Notes under the pieces: generated by a model
What the model was told of the DNA's origin: nothing
The model's database searches: none
Seen by the model: the letters and a program-made list of their open reading frames with translations, nothing else
Shown here: positions 16,555-25,670 of the stretch, one piece after another
Position numbering within the stretch: position 1 is the stretch's first letter
How the letters are laid out: each line of letters begins with the position of its first letter
Made by a program: the position numbers and the translations under genes
Source: Pirellulales bacterium
Lineage (GTDB): Bacteria; Planctomycetota; Planctomycetia; Pirellulales; Lacipirellulaceae
Assembly: GCA_022841705.1 (NCBI GenBank)
Contig: JALHQZ010000002.1
Coordinates: 1,426,001-1,490,000, forward strand
Reading direction: 5' to 3'
DNA: 64,000 bases

Positions 16555-18159
16555 TCAATACACTTCGATGCTTTTTACCGCGGCTCCGCTAGCGGAGCGG
16601 GCCGCTTCAAGGCAACGCTTGGCGTTCTCCCAGAGCCTCACCACTTCAAACGTTTTGGGGGCGGCGGCCAGATGCGCAACTCCGGCTTTCACTTCGAGTT
16701 GCTCGCACACATCCGCCGGCAATTCTGGATTGCTGGATTGATGCGAGAGCCGTTCCAAGTTGTAGGCCCATTGCACCGCGTCGTACCGATCGCCAGCGAC
16801 CAGCACCACCGCCAACAGTTCGTCGATCCGCTGCATACTTTGCGGAGCGCAGCCCGTTTGCTGCGCCAAAGCCTTGGCGACGCACGCCGCATGTGCCGCG
16901 ACCAGCGGCGGTTCACAGGCGGTCAGATCGTGCGGTTCAAGCATCAGCAGTACGAGTGACAGCGACGCACGATCAGCGCGGCACTTTGGCAACAGTTTCG
17001 TGAGCACTTCCAGCACCGGCCGCTCGTCGATTTTCAGCCGCCCGCGCGGCGGGCGAACGGCGTCGCGAGCGACATCCGCGCGCCGGGCCGGCCCAACCGC
17101 AGCGGCCATGGGGCGCTGGTACAGGTAGCTTCGCATGGCGGCGCTTAAATCGCGAGCTTCGGCAAGGAGCAAATCGCATTCCGCCTCATCACCCCCGCCG
17201 CCAGCCGCCAGCAAACTGCTCGTCGCCTGTTCCGCGGCGACCGTTAATTGCACGTGCGCATCCATCAGCACCTGCGAATAGTTCCGCGGTACTTCAAGTT
17301 CCACCGTGAGGGCGGCGGCGAACTGTTCGACTTGCGGCTGGAGCTTACCCACCAGTCCGGTCAAGTGCGGCCTCGTCATGCCGCAGCATTTTTCGCCCAT
17401 CGCCAGGAGATCGGGCAGCACGCTCAGCCGGCGCTGGCCCACCAGTTGCGCGATCAGGTCCGCAATTCGCAGCGCCGCGGCGAGCACTTGTTCATCAGTT
17501 TGCGGGGCCCGCGGTTCGCCACCGCGCGATTGCCGTTCAATGGCGCCAGCCAATTTCTCCGGCAAATGCCAGTGCCGCAACAACGCAGCGCTCAGCGCAC
17601 AATGATCGAACCCCAGCGCGTAACGCTCCAGTTCCAGCGGATCGCCCGTTTCACCTTGCAGCTTGGTGAGAAACTGCACGTACGGCTCTCCCAGTTGCTG
17701 CAGCATTACCAGCCGGCCCACTCCTTGCAACAAACCTGCGGTGAGCGCGTCGTCTGCCGACCGGGGCCAATAACGTTCCGCCACAGCCCGCGCGGCGAGC
17801 GCGCGGTTGAGGGTTCCGCTCCAATAAAGCTGCAATTGGTCAGCCGCGATGCTCGCGAATAGTTCGTCAGGCAGGCTGAAACCTAGAACCAGCAGCTTCA
17901 GCGGGTTGAGCCCCAACAGGGCAATCGCCTGCGTCACGTTCGCCACTTCGCCCGACAGACCAAAGAGCGAACTATTGACGACCTTCAGCACCTTGGCCGT
18001 GAGGGCCGGATCGCGCTCGATGCACTCCCGGATTTCGCGGGGGTTAACGTGCGGTTCGTTAAGCAGTTCAACCACCTCAAGCGCCACCGTCGGCAGCGTG
18101 TAGAGGGCGCCAGCCCGCTGCACCAATTGATCGAGTGCGGATTCGTAAGTAGCGGGCAT
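16555..18159 (-). CDS. HDOD-domain signalling protein with GGDEF-like C-terminus lacking the catalytic motif
   Basis: A 534-residue cytoplasmic protein. Residues about 10-210 form an HDOD domain (YTLPTVALEVVELLNEPHVNPREIRECIERDPALTAKVLKVVNSSLFGLSGEVANVTQAIALLGLNPLKLLVLGFS), a scaffold related to HD phosphohydrolases but without their metal site. A helical linker precedes the C-terminal part from about residue 375 (PVLEVLTKLLPKCRADRASLSLVLLMLEPHDL, then DELLAVVLVAGDRYDAVQWAYNLERL). That part resembles a GGDEF fold without GGDEF or EGVF motifs, so cyclic-di-GMP synthesis is unlikely. A regulatory role is inferred. It is separated from the downstream Ycf48-like gene by a divergent intergenic region containing a palindromic repeat. 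Confidence 0.85.
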   Translation of the reverse strand: MPATYESALDQLVQRAGALYTLPTVALEVVELLNEPHVNPREIRECIERDPALTAKVLKVVNSSLFGLSGEVANVTQAIALLGLNPLKLLVLGFSLPDELFASIAADQLQLYWSGTLNRALAARAVAERYWPRSADDALTAGLLQGVGRLVMLQQLGEPYVQFLTKLQGETGDPLELERYALGFDHCALSAALLRHWHLPEKLAGAIERQSRGGEPRAPQTDEQVLAAALRIADLIAQLVGQRRLSVLPDLLAMGEKCCGMTRPHLTGLVGKLQPQVEQFAAALTVELEVPRNYSQVLMDAHVQLTVAAEQATSSLLAAGGGGDEAECDLLLAEARDLSAAMRSYLYQRPMAAAVGPARRADVARDAVRPPRGRLKIDERPVLEVLTKLLPKCRADRASLSLVLLMLEPHDLTACEPPLVAAHAACVAKALAQQTGCAPQSMQRIDELLAVVLVAGDRYDAVQWAYNLERLSHQSSNPELPADVCEQLEVKAGVAHLAAAPKTFEVVRLWENAKRCLEAARSASGAAVKSIEVY

Positions 18160-18260
18160 AGCGGCGCTCTTCGCGGTCGCGGGTGTGAAGCAGGGCTGGT
18201 CTCCAAAACATAGCTCAAGAATCGCCCGTGGCGGACGCAGCTAGCACAATTGCTACATCC

Positions 18261-18311
18261 GGTACGATGGGCTTCCCACCACGTGCAACGGGCTTCTCAG
18301 CCCGTCGTACG
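18261..18311. repeat. Palindromic repeat, family A copy 1
   Basis: GTACGATGGGCTT near 18262-18274 faces ACGGGCTTCTCAGCCCGTCG at 18288-18307 followed by TACG. The hairpin ACGGGCT-TCTC-AGCCCGT is intact. Two further copies lie at 26203 and 52766, each likewise shortly upstream of a plus-strand gene. Confidence 0.8.
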
Positions 18312-18387
18312 AAGTGCGCGATTCTGTCGTTCCTAGAAACGGCGATTCGCCTTATAATTCGCCGCTAGCTCGGCACGGAGGCGGAGA

Positions 18388-21264
18388 ATGGTTCGGCTTG
18401 CAATCCTACTACTCACCATCGCGGTCACTGCCGCGCGCGGCGATCGAATCTCGCTCGAAAAAACGCTAATCGCCGACGCCACACTGCAGGCTGTCACGTT
18501 CGTTGATGCTCAACACGGCTGGGCGGTTGGTGATCGCGGCGTGATTCTCGCCACCGATGATGGCGGACAACATTGGCGCCAACAATCGAGCGGCGTGCGT
18601 TGTCCGCTCTCGGGCGTTTGCTTCATCAGTCGCGCGAAGGGTTGGGCGGTTGGCGGCGGGTGGAAGCCGTACCTGCACACTTCGTACGGCGTGGTGCTCG
18701 CGACCGACGACGGCGGGCTCACTTGGCGGCGCCTTCCCACGCCGACGCTACCACTTCTGCGGGGCGTTAAGTTTTTCGACGATCAGCAAGGCGCTGCGTG
18801 GGGCGCGGCGAGCGCGTTTCACCCCTGCGGACTGTTCCTGACCGACGATGGCGGCCGCGGCTGGCGGATGCTGCCGAGTGATCGCCCGGCCAGTTGGAAC
18901 GCCGCCGATTTTACGAGCCTCGATAACGGCCTTTGCGCCGGCGCTCACGGCGCGCTGGCGACCATCGCCGAACGGGGTCTACGAATGCGGACTGCTGAAG
19001 CAGTGCTCGCTGACTTGCACGCGGTGCGTGTTGATGGAAAGCTCAACTGGGCCGTGGGAGATGGCGCAACGATTGCCGTCTCCACTGATCGCGGCGCGAG
19101 CTGGCGCTCCGCGCTGCCGCTCGCGGAGCACGATCCGGCGACCGCCCTGAACTTCCAGGCAATCGAAGCGCGTGGCGGCCAAGCGTGGGTCGCGGGCACG
19201 CCCGGTTCCGTCATCGCGCACACCACCGACGGCGGCGCCAACTGGAACGTCGCAGCCACCAGACAAACGGCGCCAATCAACGACATCTGCTTCATTGATG
19301 ACTCGCGCGGCTGGGCTGTCGGCGCTGGTGGCGTGATTCTCTCCACCGTCGATGGCGGCGCCACTTGGAACATTATTCGCAACGCCAATCAGCAACCAGC
19401 GCTCTGCGTTGTCTGCCCGACCATGGCCAGTGTGCCGCTCGAGTACCTTACCCGCTGCGCACTCGCCGATGGGTATCGCACGCAAGTCTTGCTGCTCGAA
19501 GAAGGCAGTCCCGAGGAACTCTCATGTGTCAGCGAAGCAGCGGTTGCGTGTGGCGCCACGAGTGTCGAACGAACGACATCGGCCGATTTGGCCGTGCGAT
19601 TGGCAACTCACCAGCCGCTCGTGATCGTGGCAGTGGAGTCTTCGCTCACAAGTTCCCCTACAAGCTCGCAAGTCACAACAGGGCTCGATGCGTGCAGCAC
19701 GCTGTCGCGGCGCGAACAGCTCACCGCACTTGGTCTCTCGCCACCGACGCCGCGGCGCGTAGTGCGCATCACACCCGATGAAACCGGGCAGTGGAACGCC
19801 GCCGACTTTATGGCGACGCTTGGCGCTTCACCCGCGCAAATCGCCGAACCTTACGAGGGCTGGTTGAAGACGTCCCGCACCCAAAACACGCACAAGTATC
19901 GCTTTGAAGTGGTCCGCGGCGATGCGCTGCCTTCGCTCCATCGTGGCGATGTGCTGGCCGACTGCGTGCTGGCGTTTGATTCTCCGCGTCGCCGGCCTCT
20001 CACCGCGCCGGCCGATGGGCAGATCGAAAACCTTCGCCGGTTGGTGCAGCAGCGGAAGCATGTCGAAGCGCTGCTCAAACGTTCGCTGCACGGCGAGGCG
20101 TGGGCGAACCAAGTCGTCACGCTCACGGCCGGCCTCTCGCCCGAGCAAGGGGCGCCGCTGCTGTTGGAACTGGCCGACAGTTACCGCGAGCGCGGCGACT
20201 TCGACCAGATGGCGGAGACGTGGTATCTGCTCGCCCGCCGCTATGCCGATCATCCGCTGTGTGAATCGACGATCCAGTCGCTGCTGCTCTACTATGCGAG
20301 CAGTGAGTACGCCCACTTTGCAGAATCTCGACGACTTCCACCGGGGACTGACGCCGCCCGGCTCGCTGATGTTTCGGCGGAGTCGGAAACAACTGGCGCC
20401 GTGTTGCCGGTGACGGCGATTGAAGAAGGCAAGGCAAGCGGCGTGCTGTCGCTCGCGGAGCGTCGTCGACGCGCTCAGCTCTTGGGCGAATACCTTGAGC
20501 AATCACGCCCCACACTTTTCGCCGAGCCGCGGATTCGCTTCGCCTTGGCGGCCTGCGCGCCAGCTGATCCGCAAGCTTCGGCTGCCAACCTGGCGAACCA
20601 TGTGCTGCCCGAAGAATGGCGCCGCGCCGCGCTTGCCGAGCGCTGGCTCGCCGAGCCGAATCGTGTCGCCAACAAACCGGTCGCTACGGTCCGCGCCACC
20701 ACCGAACGGCCGCACCTCGATGGCGAAATCGACGACCCCTGTTGGACCAGCGCCACCCCCCTGCTCTTACCCAGCGCCGGCGATGAAACGCCCCCCAGTG
20801 TCCGCTTCGCTCGCGATGCTGACTACTTGTATGTCGCGCTCGATGTCCCGCAGAGCCTCGGCGCCGAGTACGCTCCCAACGCCAAACCGCGCGAACGCGA
20901 TGAAGACCTCTCCGCCCACGACCGCATCGCCCTGCGCTTCGATCTCGACCGCGACTACAGCACGGCGTATGAACTCGCCATCGACTCCCGCGGCTGCACG
21001 CACGATTCGCTCGCGGGCTCCGCACGCTGGAACCCCAAGTGGTTCGTCGCGAGCACGCTCACCAAGTCCCGCTGGCGCGCCGAAGCCGCCATCCCCTGGC
21101 GCGAATTGTGCCATGAGCCCCCGACGCCCCTTCAAACAGGAACAGCCGGGGGAGCGTGGGCGTGCGACCTCGCACGAATTCACCCCGCGCTCGGCAAGTC
21201 GCGCTGGACCCGGGCAGCGGATGACCGATCGCCGGAGGCGTTTGGACTGGTGCGGTTTGAGTAG
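18388..21264 (+). CDS. Secreted Ycf48-like beta-propeller protein with C-terminal CBM9-like domain
   Basis: A 958-residue protein with a signal peptide (residues 1-18; GGAGGCGGAG upstream of the ATG). Residues about 25-330 hold repeated blades of the form HGWAVGDRGVILATDDGGQHWR, the Ycf48/BNR pattern known from the photosystem II assembly factor Ycf48; here it must serve another role. Residues about 340-500 form an alpha/beta region (CVVCPTMASVPLEYLTRCALADGYRTQVLLLEE) that looks like a PIG-L or deacetylase-type domain, but no metal motif is clear. A TPR-like helical stretch follows. The last 190 residues (VRATTERPHLDGEIDDPCWTSATPLLL) resemble a family 9 carbohydrate-binding domain. A cell-surface polysaccharide-binding function is an inference. 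Confidence 0.75.
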   Translation: MVRLAILLLTIAVTAARGDRISLEKTLIADATLQAVTFVDAQHGWAVGDRGVILATDDGGQHWRQQSSGVRCPLSGVCFISRAKGWAVGGGWKPYLHTSYGVVLATDDGGLTWRRLPTPTLPLLRGVKFFDDQQGAAWGAASAFHPCGLFLTDDGGRGWRMLPSDRPASWNAADFTSLDNGLCAGAHGALATIAERGLRMRTAEAVLADLHAVRVDGKLNWAVGDGATIAVSTDRGASWRSALPLAEHDPATALNFQAIEARGGQAWVAGTPGSVIAHTTDGGANWNVAATRQTAPINDICFIDDSRGWAVGAGGVILSTVDGGATWNIIRNANQQPALCVVCPTMASVPLEYLTRCALADGYRTQVLLLEEGSPEELSCVSEAAVACGATSVERTTSADLAVRLATHQPLVIVAVESSLTSSPTSSQVTTGLDACSTLSRREQLTALGLSPPTPRRVVRITPDETGQWNAADFMATLGASPAQIAEPYEGWLKTSRTQNTHKYRFEVVRGDALPSLHRGDVLADCVLAFDSPRRRPLTAPADGQIENLRRLVQQRKHVEALLKRSLHGEAWANQVVTLTAGLSPEQGAPLLLELADSYRERGDFDQMAETWYLLARRYADHPLCESTIQSLLLYYASSEYAHFAESRRLPPGTDAARLADVSAESETTGAVLPVTAIEEGKASGVLSLAERRRRAQLLGEYLEQSRPTLFAEPRIRFALAACAPADPQASAANLANHVLPEEWRRAALAERWLAEPNRVANKPVATVRATTERPHLDGEIDDPCWTSATPLLLPSAGDETPPSVRFARDADYLYVALDVPQSLGAEYAPNAKPRERDEDLSAHDRIALRFDLDRDYSTAYELAIDSRGCTHDSLAGSARWNPKWFVASTLTKSRWRAEAAIPWRELCHEPPTPLQTGTAGGAWACDLARIHPALGKSRWTRAADDRSPEAFGLVRFE

Positions 21265-21364
21265 CAGCGGCGAGCGACCTACATCCGGTACTCGCTGTCT
21301 TTTGTGGCGAGCTGTGCTAAAATGTGCTATGGGTAACCATTCCCTTTTCCAATGAGACAGAGCG

Positions 21365-21589
21365 ATGACTGAAACCGTGACGGCTGTTTTTAACAATGGC
21401 GCTTTGTACCCGGAGCAACCACTCCACTTGTTGGGAGGCGCTCGGGTGCGATTGGTTGTTGAGCCGCTCGCCCAAGAGCAAGACCCAATCGAACGTGCAA
21501 TCGATGAGTTCGACGCTCTATGCGATGAAATCACAATTTCCTCGACCGAAGCTCATTTAACACGCGAACAGCTTCATGATCGCAGTTGA
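21365..21589 (+). CDS. Antitoxin of DUF104 (AF2212-like) type
   Basis: The 74-residue product begins with TVTAVFNNGALYPEQPLHLLGGARVRLVVE, the beta-hairpin pattern of AF2212-like antitoxins that pair with PIN-domain toxins. An acidic helical C-terminus (PIERAIDEFDALCDEI) would wrap the toxin. The gene overlaps the downstream PIN gene by 14 bp, the usual arrangement for translationally coupled toxin-antitoxin pairs. It probably represses its own promoter upstream of 21365, as in the family. GC content is slightly lower than that of its neighbours. Confidence 0.85.
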   Translation: MTETVTAVFNNGALYPEQPLHLLGGARVRLVVEPLAQEQDPIERAIDEFDALCDEITISSTEAHLTREQLHDRS

Positions 21590-21995
21590 CACCAATCTTC
21601 TCATCTATCGTTTCGACGATCGTGACCCACAAAAACAGCACATTGCACGACAGTTAGTTCGACGTTTAGCAAGGGAACGAAACACGGTTCTTCCGTGGCA
21701 AGTTGTCGGCGAGATGGGGCGACAACTATCGGCTTGGCGTCAACAAGGCACAATGCAGTGCTCATTCGCAATCAAGTTGATTCAATCAACTCGAGCGATG
21801 TTCAGAGTTGTAATGCCTCCTGTAGACACCGTCGAACGTGCTCTCACGCTTAGTGAAAAGCATGCCCTCTCACACTGGGACAGTATGCTTCTCGCCGCAT
21901 GTGAAGCTGCTGGTGTCGACACGCTCTACACCGAGGACATGGGCGCCCCGCGGCAGATTGAGGGGATCAAGCTTCTGAATCCGTTCGCACCATAA
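21576..21995 (+). CDS. PIN-domain ribonuclease toxin (VapC-like)
   Basis: VapC-type toxins are Mg-dependent RNases that cut tRNA or rRNA. The 139-residue product has the PIN fold and its four acidic positions: D5 in MIAVDTNLLIY, E46 in VVGEMGR, D102 in SHWDSMLLAA and D121 in TEDMG. It overlaps the antitoxin reading frame by 14 bp. AT content is higher than in surrounding genes, fitting horizontal acquisition. Assignment to VapC rather than another PIN subgroup is inferred from size and partner type. Confidence 0.88.
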   Translation: MIAVDTNLLIYRFDDRDPQKQHIARQLVRRLARERNTVLPWQVVGEMGRQLSAWRQQGTMQCSFAIKLIQSTRAMFRVVMPPVDTVERALTLSEKHALSHWDSMLLAACEAAGVDTLYTEDMGAPRQIEGIKLLNPFAP

Positions 21996-22018
21996 CCACT
22001 TCTGCTACAATCCCCGCC

Positions 22019-22969
22019 ATGACGTGGCTCATCGGCATCGACGAAGCGGGGTACGGGCCCAACCTCGGGCCGCTAGTGGTGGCGGCCTCCGCGTGGAACA
22101 TCGGTAAGCATGATTCGCTCAGCACCGACCTTTACGAACTCCTCGCCGCGGCAATTAGTCCGGCGCGGGATGCGAATCGCCTCGCCATTGCCGATTCCAA
22201 ACAACTCTACAAATCGGGCGATTCGCTCAACCTGTTGGAACGTGGCGTGCTCGGGGCGCTCGCTGCGCGAGCGGGTTTATTCCCCTCGACTCGCCCCGAG
22301 CTTGAGCGACTCCTCGGCTGCGCCGGCGAGGCGCCGGATTGGCATTTCAGGGGTGAACGAGGCTTGCCCCGCGCGGCGGCCAGCGATCTCATTCACTCCA
22401 CGGGCCAACAGCTCGCCGAAACGTGCGCTGCCAAGGGGGTGCAGCCGCCGCTGCTCGCAGCAACCGTCGTTCATCCAGCAGAATTCAACGCCCTCACAAC
22501 TAACTTCGGCACGAAGGGCGCCGCGTTGTCGCACATTTCACTCGGCCTGTTGCGGCGGGTGTGGGAGAGTTGCGCTAACGACGCCGAAGCCTTCTGCGTG
22601 CTCGACAAGCATGGGGGCCGAAACCAGTACGCGGCGATTGTGCAGCAGCATTTTCCAGAGCAGCTCGTGGAGTACGTCATGGAATCGCGCTCGGTCAGCC
22701 GCTATCGCTGGCAGCATCCGGGGGGACAAGTGAAGTTCGAGTTCCGCGCAAAGGGCGAAGCATTCTTGCCCACCGCGCTGGCGTCGATGACAGCCAAGTA
22801 TCTGCGAGAACTCTCGATGCACGCGTTTAATGCGTTCTGGCGCGAGCACTTGCCCAACCTCAAGCCAACGGCCGGCTATCCGGTTGACGCGAAACGGTTT
22901 CGGATTGACATCGCGCACGAGCAGCGGCGGCTCAACATACCGGATGAAGTGCTGTGGCGGGTGAAGTGA
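22019..22969 (+). CDS. RNase HII-like protein (divergent)
   Basis: RNase HII nicks RNA in DNA-RNA hybrids at ribonucleotides. The 316-residue product is longer than typical RNase HII (about 200-260) but keeps its landmarks: GIDEAGYGPNLGPLVVAA (first catalytic Asp/Glu pair), IADSKQLYKSG (DSK motif) and ASMTAKYLRELSMHAFN (equivalent of SILAKVTRDR). The third acidic motif, usually VDG, appears as VLDKHGGRNQY. A region of about 90 residues between DSK and LDK (FPSTRPELERLLGCAGEAPDWHFRGERGLPRAA) is extra relative to standard RNase HII. It may be a planctomycete-specific branch rather than orthologous rnhB. TACAAT at 22006 could be a -10 element. Confidence 0.72.
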   Translation: MTWLIGIDEAGYGPNLGPLVVAASAWNIGKHDSLSTDLYELLAAAISPARDANRLAIADSKQLYKSGDSLNLLERGVLGALAARAGLFPSTRPELERLLGCAGEAPDWHFRGERGLPRAAASDLIHSTGQQLAETCAAKGVQPPLLAATVVHPAEFNALTTNFGTKGAALSHISLGLLRRVWESCANDAEAFCVLDKHGGRNQYAAIVQQHFPEQLVEYVMESRSVSRYRWQHPGGQVKFEFRAKGEAFLPTALASMTAKYLRELSMHAFNAFWREHLPNLKPTAGYPVDAKRFRIDIAHEQRRLNIPDEVLWRVK

Positions 22970-22979
22970 TATCAACCAT

Positions 22980-23070
22980 TGTAGTAGGCACGGTCCCCGT
23001 GCCGTCTGCGTTAATCGTGATCTCATCAATCTTGAATTCGGAAGACGGCACGGGGACCGTGCCTACTACA
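22980..23070. repeat. Perfect 28-bp inverted repeat, family C copy 1
   Basis: The arms 22980-23007 and 23043-23070 match exactly; each contains the palindrome GGCACGGTCCCCGTGCC. It starts 11 bp after the RNase HII-like stop and ends 54 bp before sixA. A single-arm relative lies at 29120-29142 with GGCACAGTCCTCTGTGCC. Confidence 0.85.
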
Positions 23071-23124
23071 ATACTGGTAGCTTGCGTATGACGCAGGCCT
23101 GATCCCAACAACTGACAACCACCC

Positions 23125-23613
23125 ATGCTCCTCTACATTGCCCGTCACGCATGGGCCGGCGAATATGGCGATCCGCGCTGGCCCGACGATTCCCTGCGGC
23201 CCCTAACACCTGAAGGCATCGAGCGCTACACGCGCGTGATCCAAGCGCTCGCCGAGCGCGGGTTCGAACCGGAGCTCATCGCGAGTAGCCCGCTCGTGCG
23301 GTGTCGCCAAACGGCCGACATCATCTCGCAGCACACCGAGCGCTCGCCCGAGATTATCGAACTCGACGAGCTCGCCCCCGGCGCCCAACTCTTGCCGCTC
23401 CTCGAGTTCACCCAAGACCAAGGGGTCGATTCGATCTGCTGGTGCGGCCACGCGCCCGATGTCAGTGAGCTGGTGGCGCTACTGCTCGGCATGAGCGCCG
23501 GCGCCGTGCGCTTCCCCAAAGGCGCCATCACCGCGCTACGGTTCGACGGACCACTAGAGATCGGCGGCGCGGAACTGGTGTGGCATGTGTCGGCAAAAGT
23601 GCTGGGGGTGTGA
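23125..23613 (+). CDS. sixA: Phosphohistidine phosphatase SixA
   Basis: SixA dephosphorylates phosphohistidine in HPt domains or in the nitrogen phosphotransferase system. The 162-residue length fits. The histidine-phosphatase motif appears as ARHAWAGEYGDPRWPDDSLRPLTPEG (RHA in place of RHG, normal for SixA). Further landmarks are ELIASSPLVRCRQTADII, ELDELAPG and the second catalytic His in CGHAPDVSELV. It is a stand-alone gene flanked by palindromic elements on the left and a 350-bp gap on the right. Confidence 0.9.
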   Translation: MLLYIARHAWAGEYGDPRWPDDSLRPLTPEGIERYTRVIQALAERGFEPELIASSPLVRCRQTADIISQHTERSPEIIELDELAPGAQLLPLLEFTQDQGVDSICWCGHAPDVSELVALLLGMSAGAVRFPKGAITALRFDGPLEIGGAELVWHVSAKVLGV

Positions 23614-23967
23614 GCGAATTTCAGCCGCCGACAGGGCGACATTTCGTCAATACGATATGTCGTCGACGACGACATATCCGGGAAACGTGTATCAAAAACG
23701 GGATTTTTGCGACATATTCGGTTGACCGATCGCCCACTCATCGTCAGGTTCCTGCTTGTCCGCTGCGTTCCGCGAGAGCTGCCAAAAGTGGCTACCACCG
23801 TTCAAGACTGGGGGCCCACGTCCTCTCATCTACTAGCTCTGTCGGTGGGAATTGGCTACGCTTTTTGGAAATCCTACAAGGTTTTGCATCGTCATTTTCG
23901 CAGTGCTTTGAATGAGTTGAGAATCCTCACCTCGTGCCCGAGAACCCTTAACTAGGGAGTGAATGCG
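23614..23967. other. 354-bp intergenic region between sixA and the PEP-CTERM gene
   Basis: I find no convincing gene. The stretch contains one near-perfect palindrome (23655-23677, listed separately) and is more AT-rich than the flanking genes. Short open frames here lack ribosome binding sites and protein-like composition. Confidence 0.6.
23655..23677. promoter_or_regulatory. 11-1-11 palindrome, candidate operator
   Basis: ATATGTCGTCG and CGACGACATAT are perfect reverse complements separated by one base. A further half-site, GACATAT, occurs near 23710. Symmetry and length fit a dimeric repressor site more than a terminator. It lies about 290 bp upstream of the gene at 23968 and 42 bp after sixA. 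Confidence 0.45.
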
Positions 23968-25479
23968 ATGTTGCGATTTTTGGTCGCTTTGAAGTTGTGG
24001 CTGACAACCACAACACTTTTCGGTATGACACTCTTCACCGAAAGCTGGGAGTCGGCTCCATTGCCTCAAGGAGGGAATGTTTCGCTACCCTCCGCATCGC
24101 TGCCAATCTGGATTGAAGAGCCCTTCGAGCAAGACGCCATCGTTAAACGTCCAGGTCTCGCAGGCCAAGGAACTTCTTGGAATCAGACAGAGCCGTTCAC
24201 GTCACCTGCTGACTCGAATCAGATGTTGGCTCTTCGCCATGGCGTATCGAATCTAGATAATGGTGTTTACGCCGTTCTCCCAGTTCAGCTGGCGCCGAAC
24301 ATGGTTTACTCGCTCAGCGCCGCAATTGGATTTGATGCCACGGATTCGAGCGCGGGCGCGTGGTCCATTCAACTTTGGGCCGATTCTAACGGAAATAACG
24401 CGTTAGATCGGTCGCTCGGCGATACGTTCTTGGGGCAAGTATTCACTCAAGAAACGATCGGCGGAATTGGTGTCGATCCGGCGCGGGGCGGTTGGCATCG
24501 GAATCACATCACTTACGATTCTTCCTCGCAAGCGGAAGTTCTTGGTCAGAACATAATCGCCTTCCTAAATAACTACGTGATTGGGAGCGTTAGTTCTGCA
24601 ACTAGTTATTTTGACAACTTGCAACTTGAGGCGATTTCCGCTTCAACGCTCGAACCTTCTTCCAACCGCCAAATTGAAGCTCCCTCCACTTTTCTCAAAC
24701 CCGTCACACCGGCGGACACCGCTCATCTGGAACTAGTTCAGAATGCCAAGCGGATTGAACTCGCGAGCGGCCTGGGATTTACTGTGCGAGAGGGAGATTG
24801 GCTACGGATTACGGCTGTTGGCGATTTCAAGTTCACTCAAGACCTGCCGCCTTCTGACCTGGGACCGTACGGAAATGGCACGCTTCGATCGGCAGTCGGG
24901 GTCTTTAGCAGCAATTCCCAACTCCGCTCTGAGACGGACACGGTTCGCGTCCCCGGCGCCGCGGACGTTAGTGAAGGAAACTACGCTGAATACGCGAGCG
25001 ATCCTGGCAACGACATTCCCGAGGATTTTGTTATTCCTTCCGAGACCGATGCTCCGCTCGGAACGCTCGTTCGCGTCCCCGCTGGCGCTACTCATTTGTT
25101 CCTTGCAGCCGCCGACACGCAGTGGTCCGACAATAGCGATCAGGATTCGGATTTTGGCGTCAACGTCACGCGAATCTACGCTGGTCGCTTTCTTGGCGAT
25201 TACAACTTCGACGGATTTGTTGACACAGCCGACTACACGATCTGGCGCGACGCGCGAGGTCAAGCAGGTATCGATCTCGCGGGTGATGGTAATCTCGATG
25301 GTGTGGTTAACCAAGCGGATTACCTCATTTGGGAGGAGCATTTTGGCGAATCAGTTTCGTCTAGCAGTCATGAGATCATTGCCAACACCATTGTACCAGA
25401 GCCTTCGGCATCAGGAATCGTGCTATGCTGCGTCTTGATGTCAGCTGGTTGGTGTCGACGGCCTCTGATCGCTCGGTAG
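23968..25479 (+). CDS. Secreted PEP-CTERM protein with dockerin-like repeats
   Basis: A 503-residue protein from the ATG at 23968 (AGGGAG about 8 bases upstream; a GTG at 23959 is also in frame). A signal peptide covers residues 1-22. Residues about 20-220 form a jelly-roll-like domain (TLFTESWESAPLPQGG..., WSIQLWADSNGNNALDRSLGDTF) of a kind common in planctomycete secreted proteins. Residues about 245-400 contain a second beta domain with FTVREGDWLRITAVGDF and GTLVRVPAGATHLFLAAADTQWSDNSDQDSDFGV, resembling LecA/PA-IL-like galactose-binding domains. GDYNFDGFVDTADYTIWRD and GNLDGVVNQADYLIWEEHFG are dockerin-like repeats; IVPEPSASGIVLCCVLMSAGW is the sorting tail. It probably binds carbohydrate; no catalytic motif is seen. 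Confidence 0.82.
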   Translation: MLRFLVALKLWLTTTTLFGMTLFTESWESAPLPQGGNVSLPSASLPIWIEEPFEQDAIVKRPGLAGQGTSWNQTEPFTSPADSNQMLALRHGVSNLDNGVYAVLPVQLAPNMVYSLSAAIGFDATDSSAGAWSIQLWADSNGNNALDRSLGDTFLGQVFTQETIGGIGVDPARGGWHRNHITYDSSSQAEVLGQNIIAFLNNYVIGSVSSATSYFDNLQLEAISASTLEPSSNRQIEAPSTFLKPVTPADTAHLELVQNAKRIELASGLGFTVREGDWLRITAVGDFKFTQDLPPSDLGPYGNGTLRSAVGVFSSNSQLRSETDTVRVPGAADVSEGNYAEYASDPGNDIPEDFVIPSETDAPLGTLVRVPAGATHLFLAAADTQWSDNSDQDSDFGVNVTRIYAGRFLGDYNFDGFVDTADYTIWRDARGQAGIDLAGDGNLDGVVNQADYLIWEEHFGESVSSSSHEIIANTIVPEPSASGIVLCCVLMSAGWCRRPLIAR

Positions 25480-25565
25480 ATAAACTCTAATTGGGTCGCC
25501 GCGCGCTCCACTTTCAAACCTCAAGTGGCGCCTACAATAGCCGCCGCGCCACGCTCGCAGCGCAA

Positions 25566-25592
25566 CTCCCCCCGACTGACGATGGGGCTCAT
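25566..25592. repeat. Short palindrome, family E copy 1
   Basis: CTCCCCCCGACTGACGATGG followed by GGCTCAT matches the element at 42703-42729 in all but about three positions. It can fold as a CCCCC(GACTGACGT)GGGGG-type hairpin. Confidence 0.6.
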
Positions 25593-25670
25593 GTTGAGAG
25601 CGCCCATTTTTTGCGTTGTCAAGAGCTATTTGTGGCCACCCAGAATTCCCCAAAAAAATTTCTCAAGTGA

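Noticed and set aside
23255..23275. GGTTCGAACC word resembling a tRNA T-loop
   Set aside because: It lies inside sixA coding sequence (RGFEPEL) and no cloverleaf can be formed around it.
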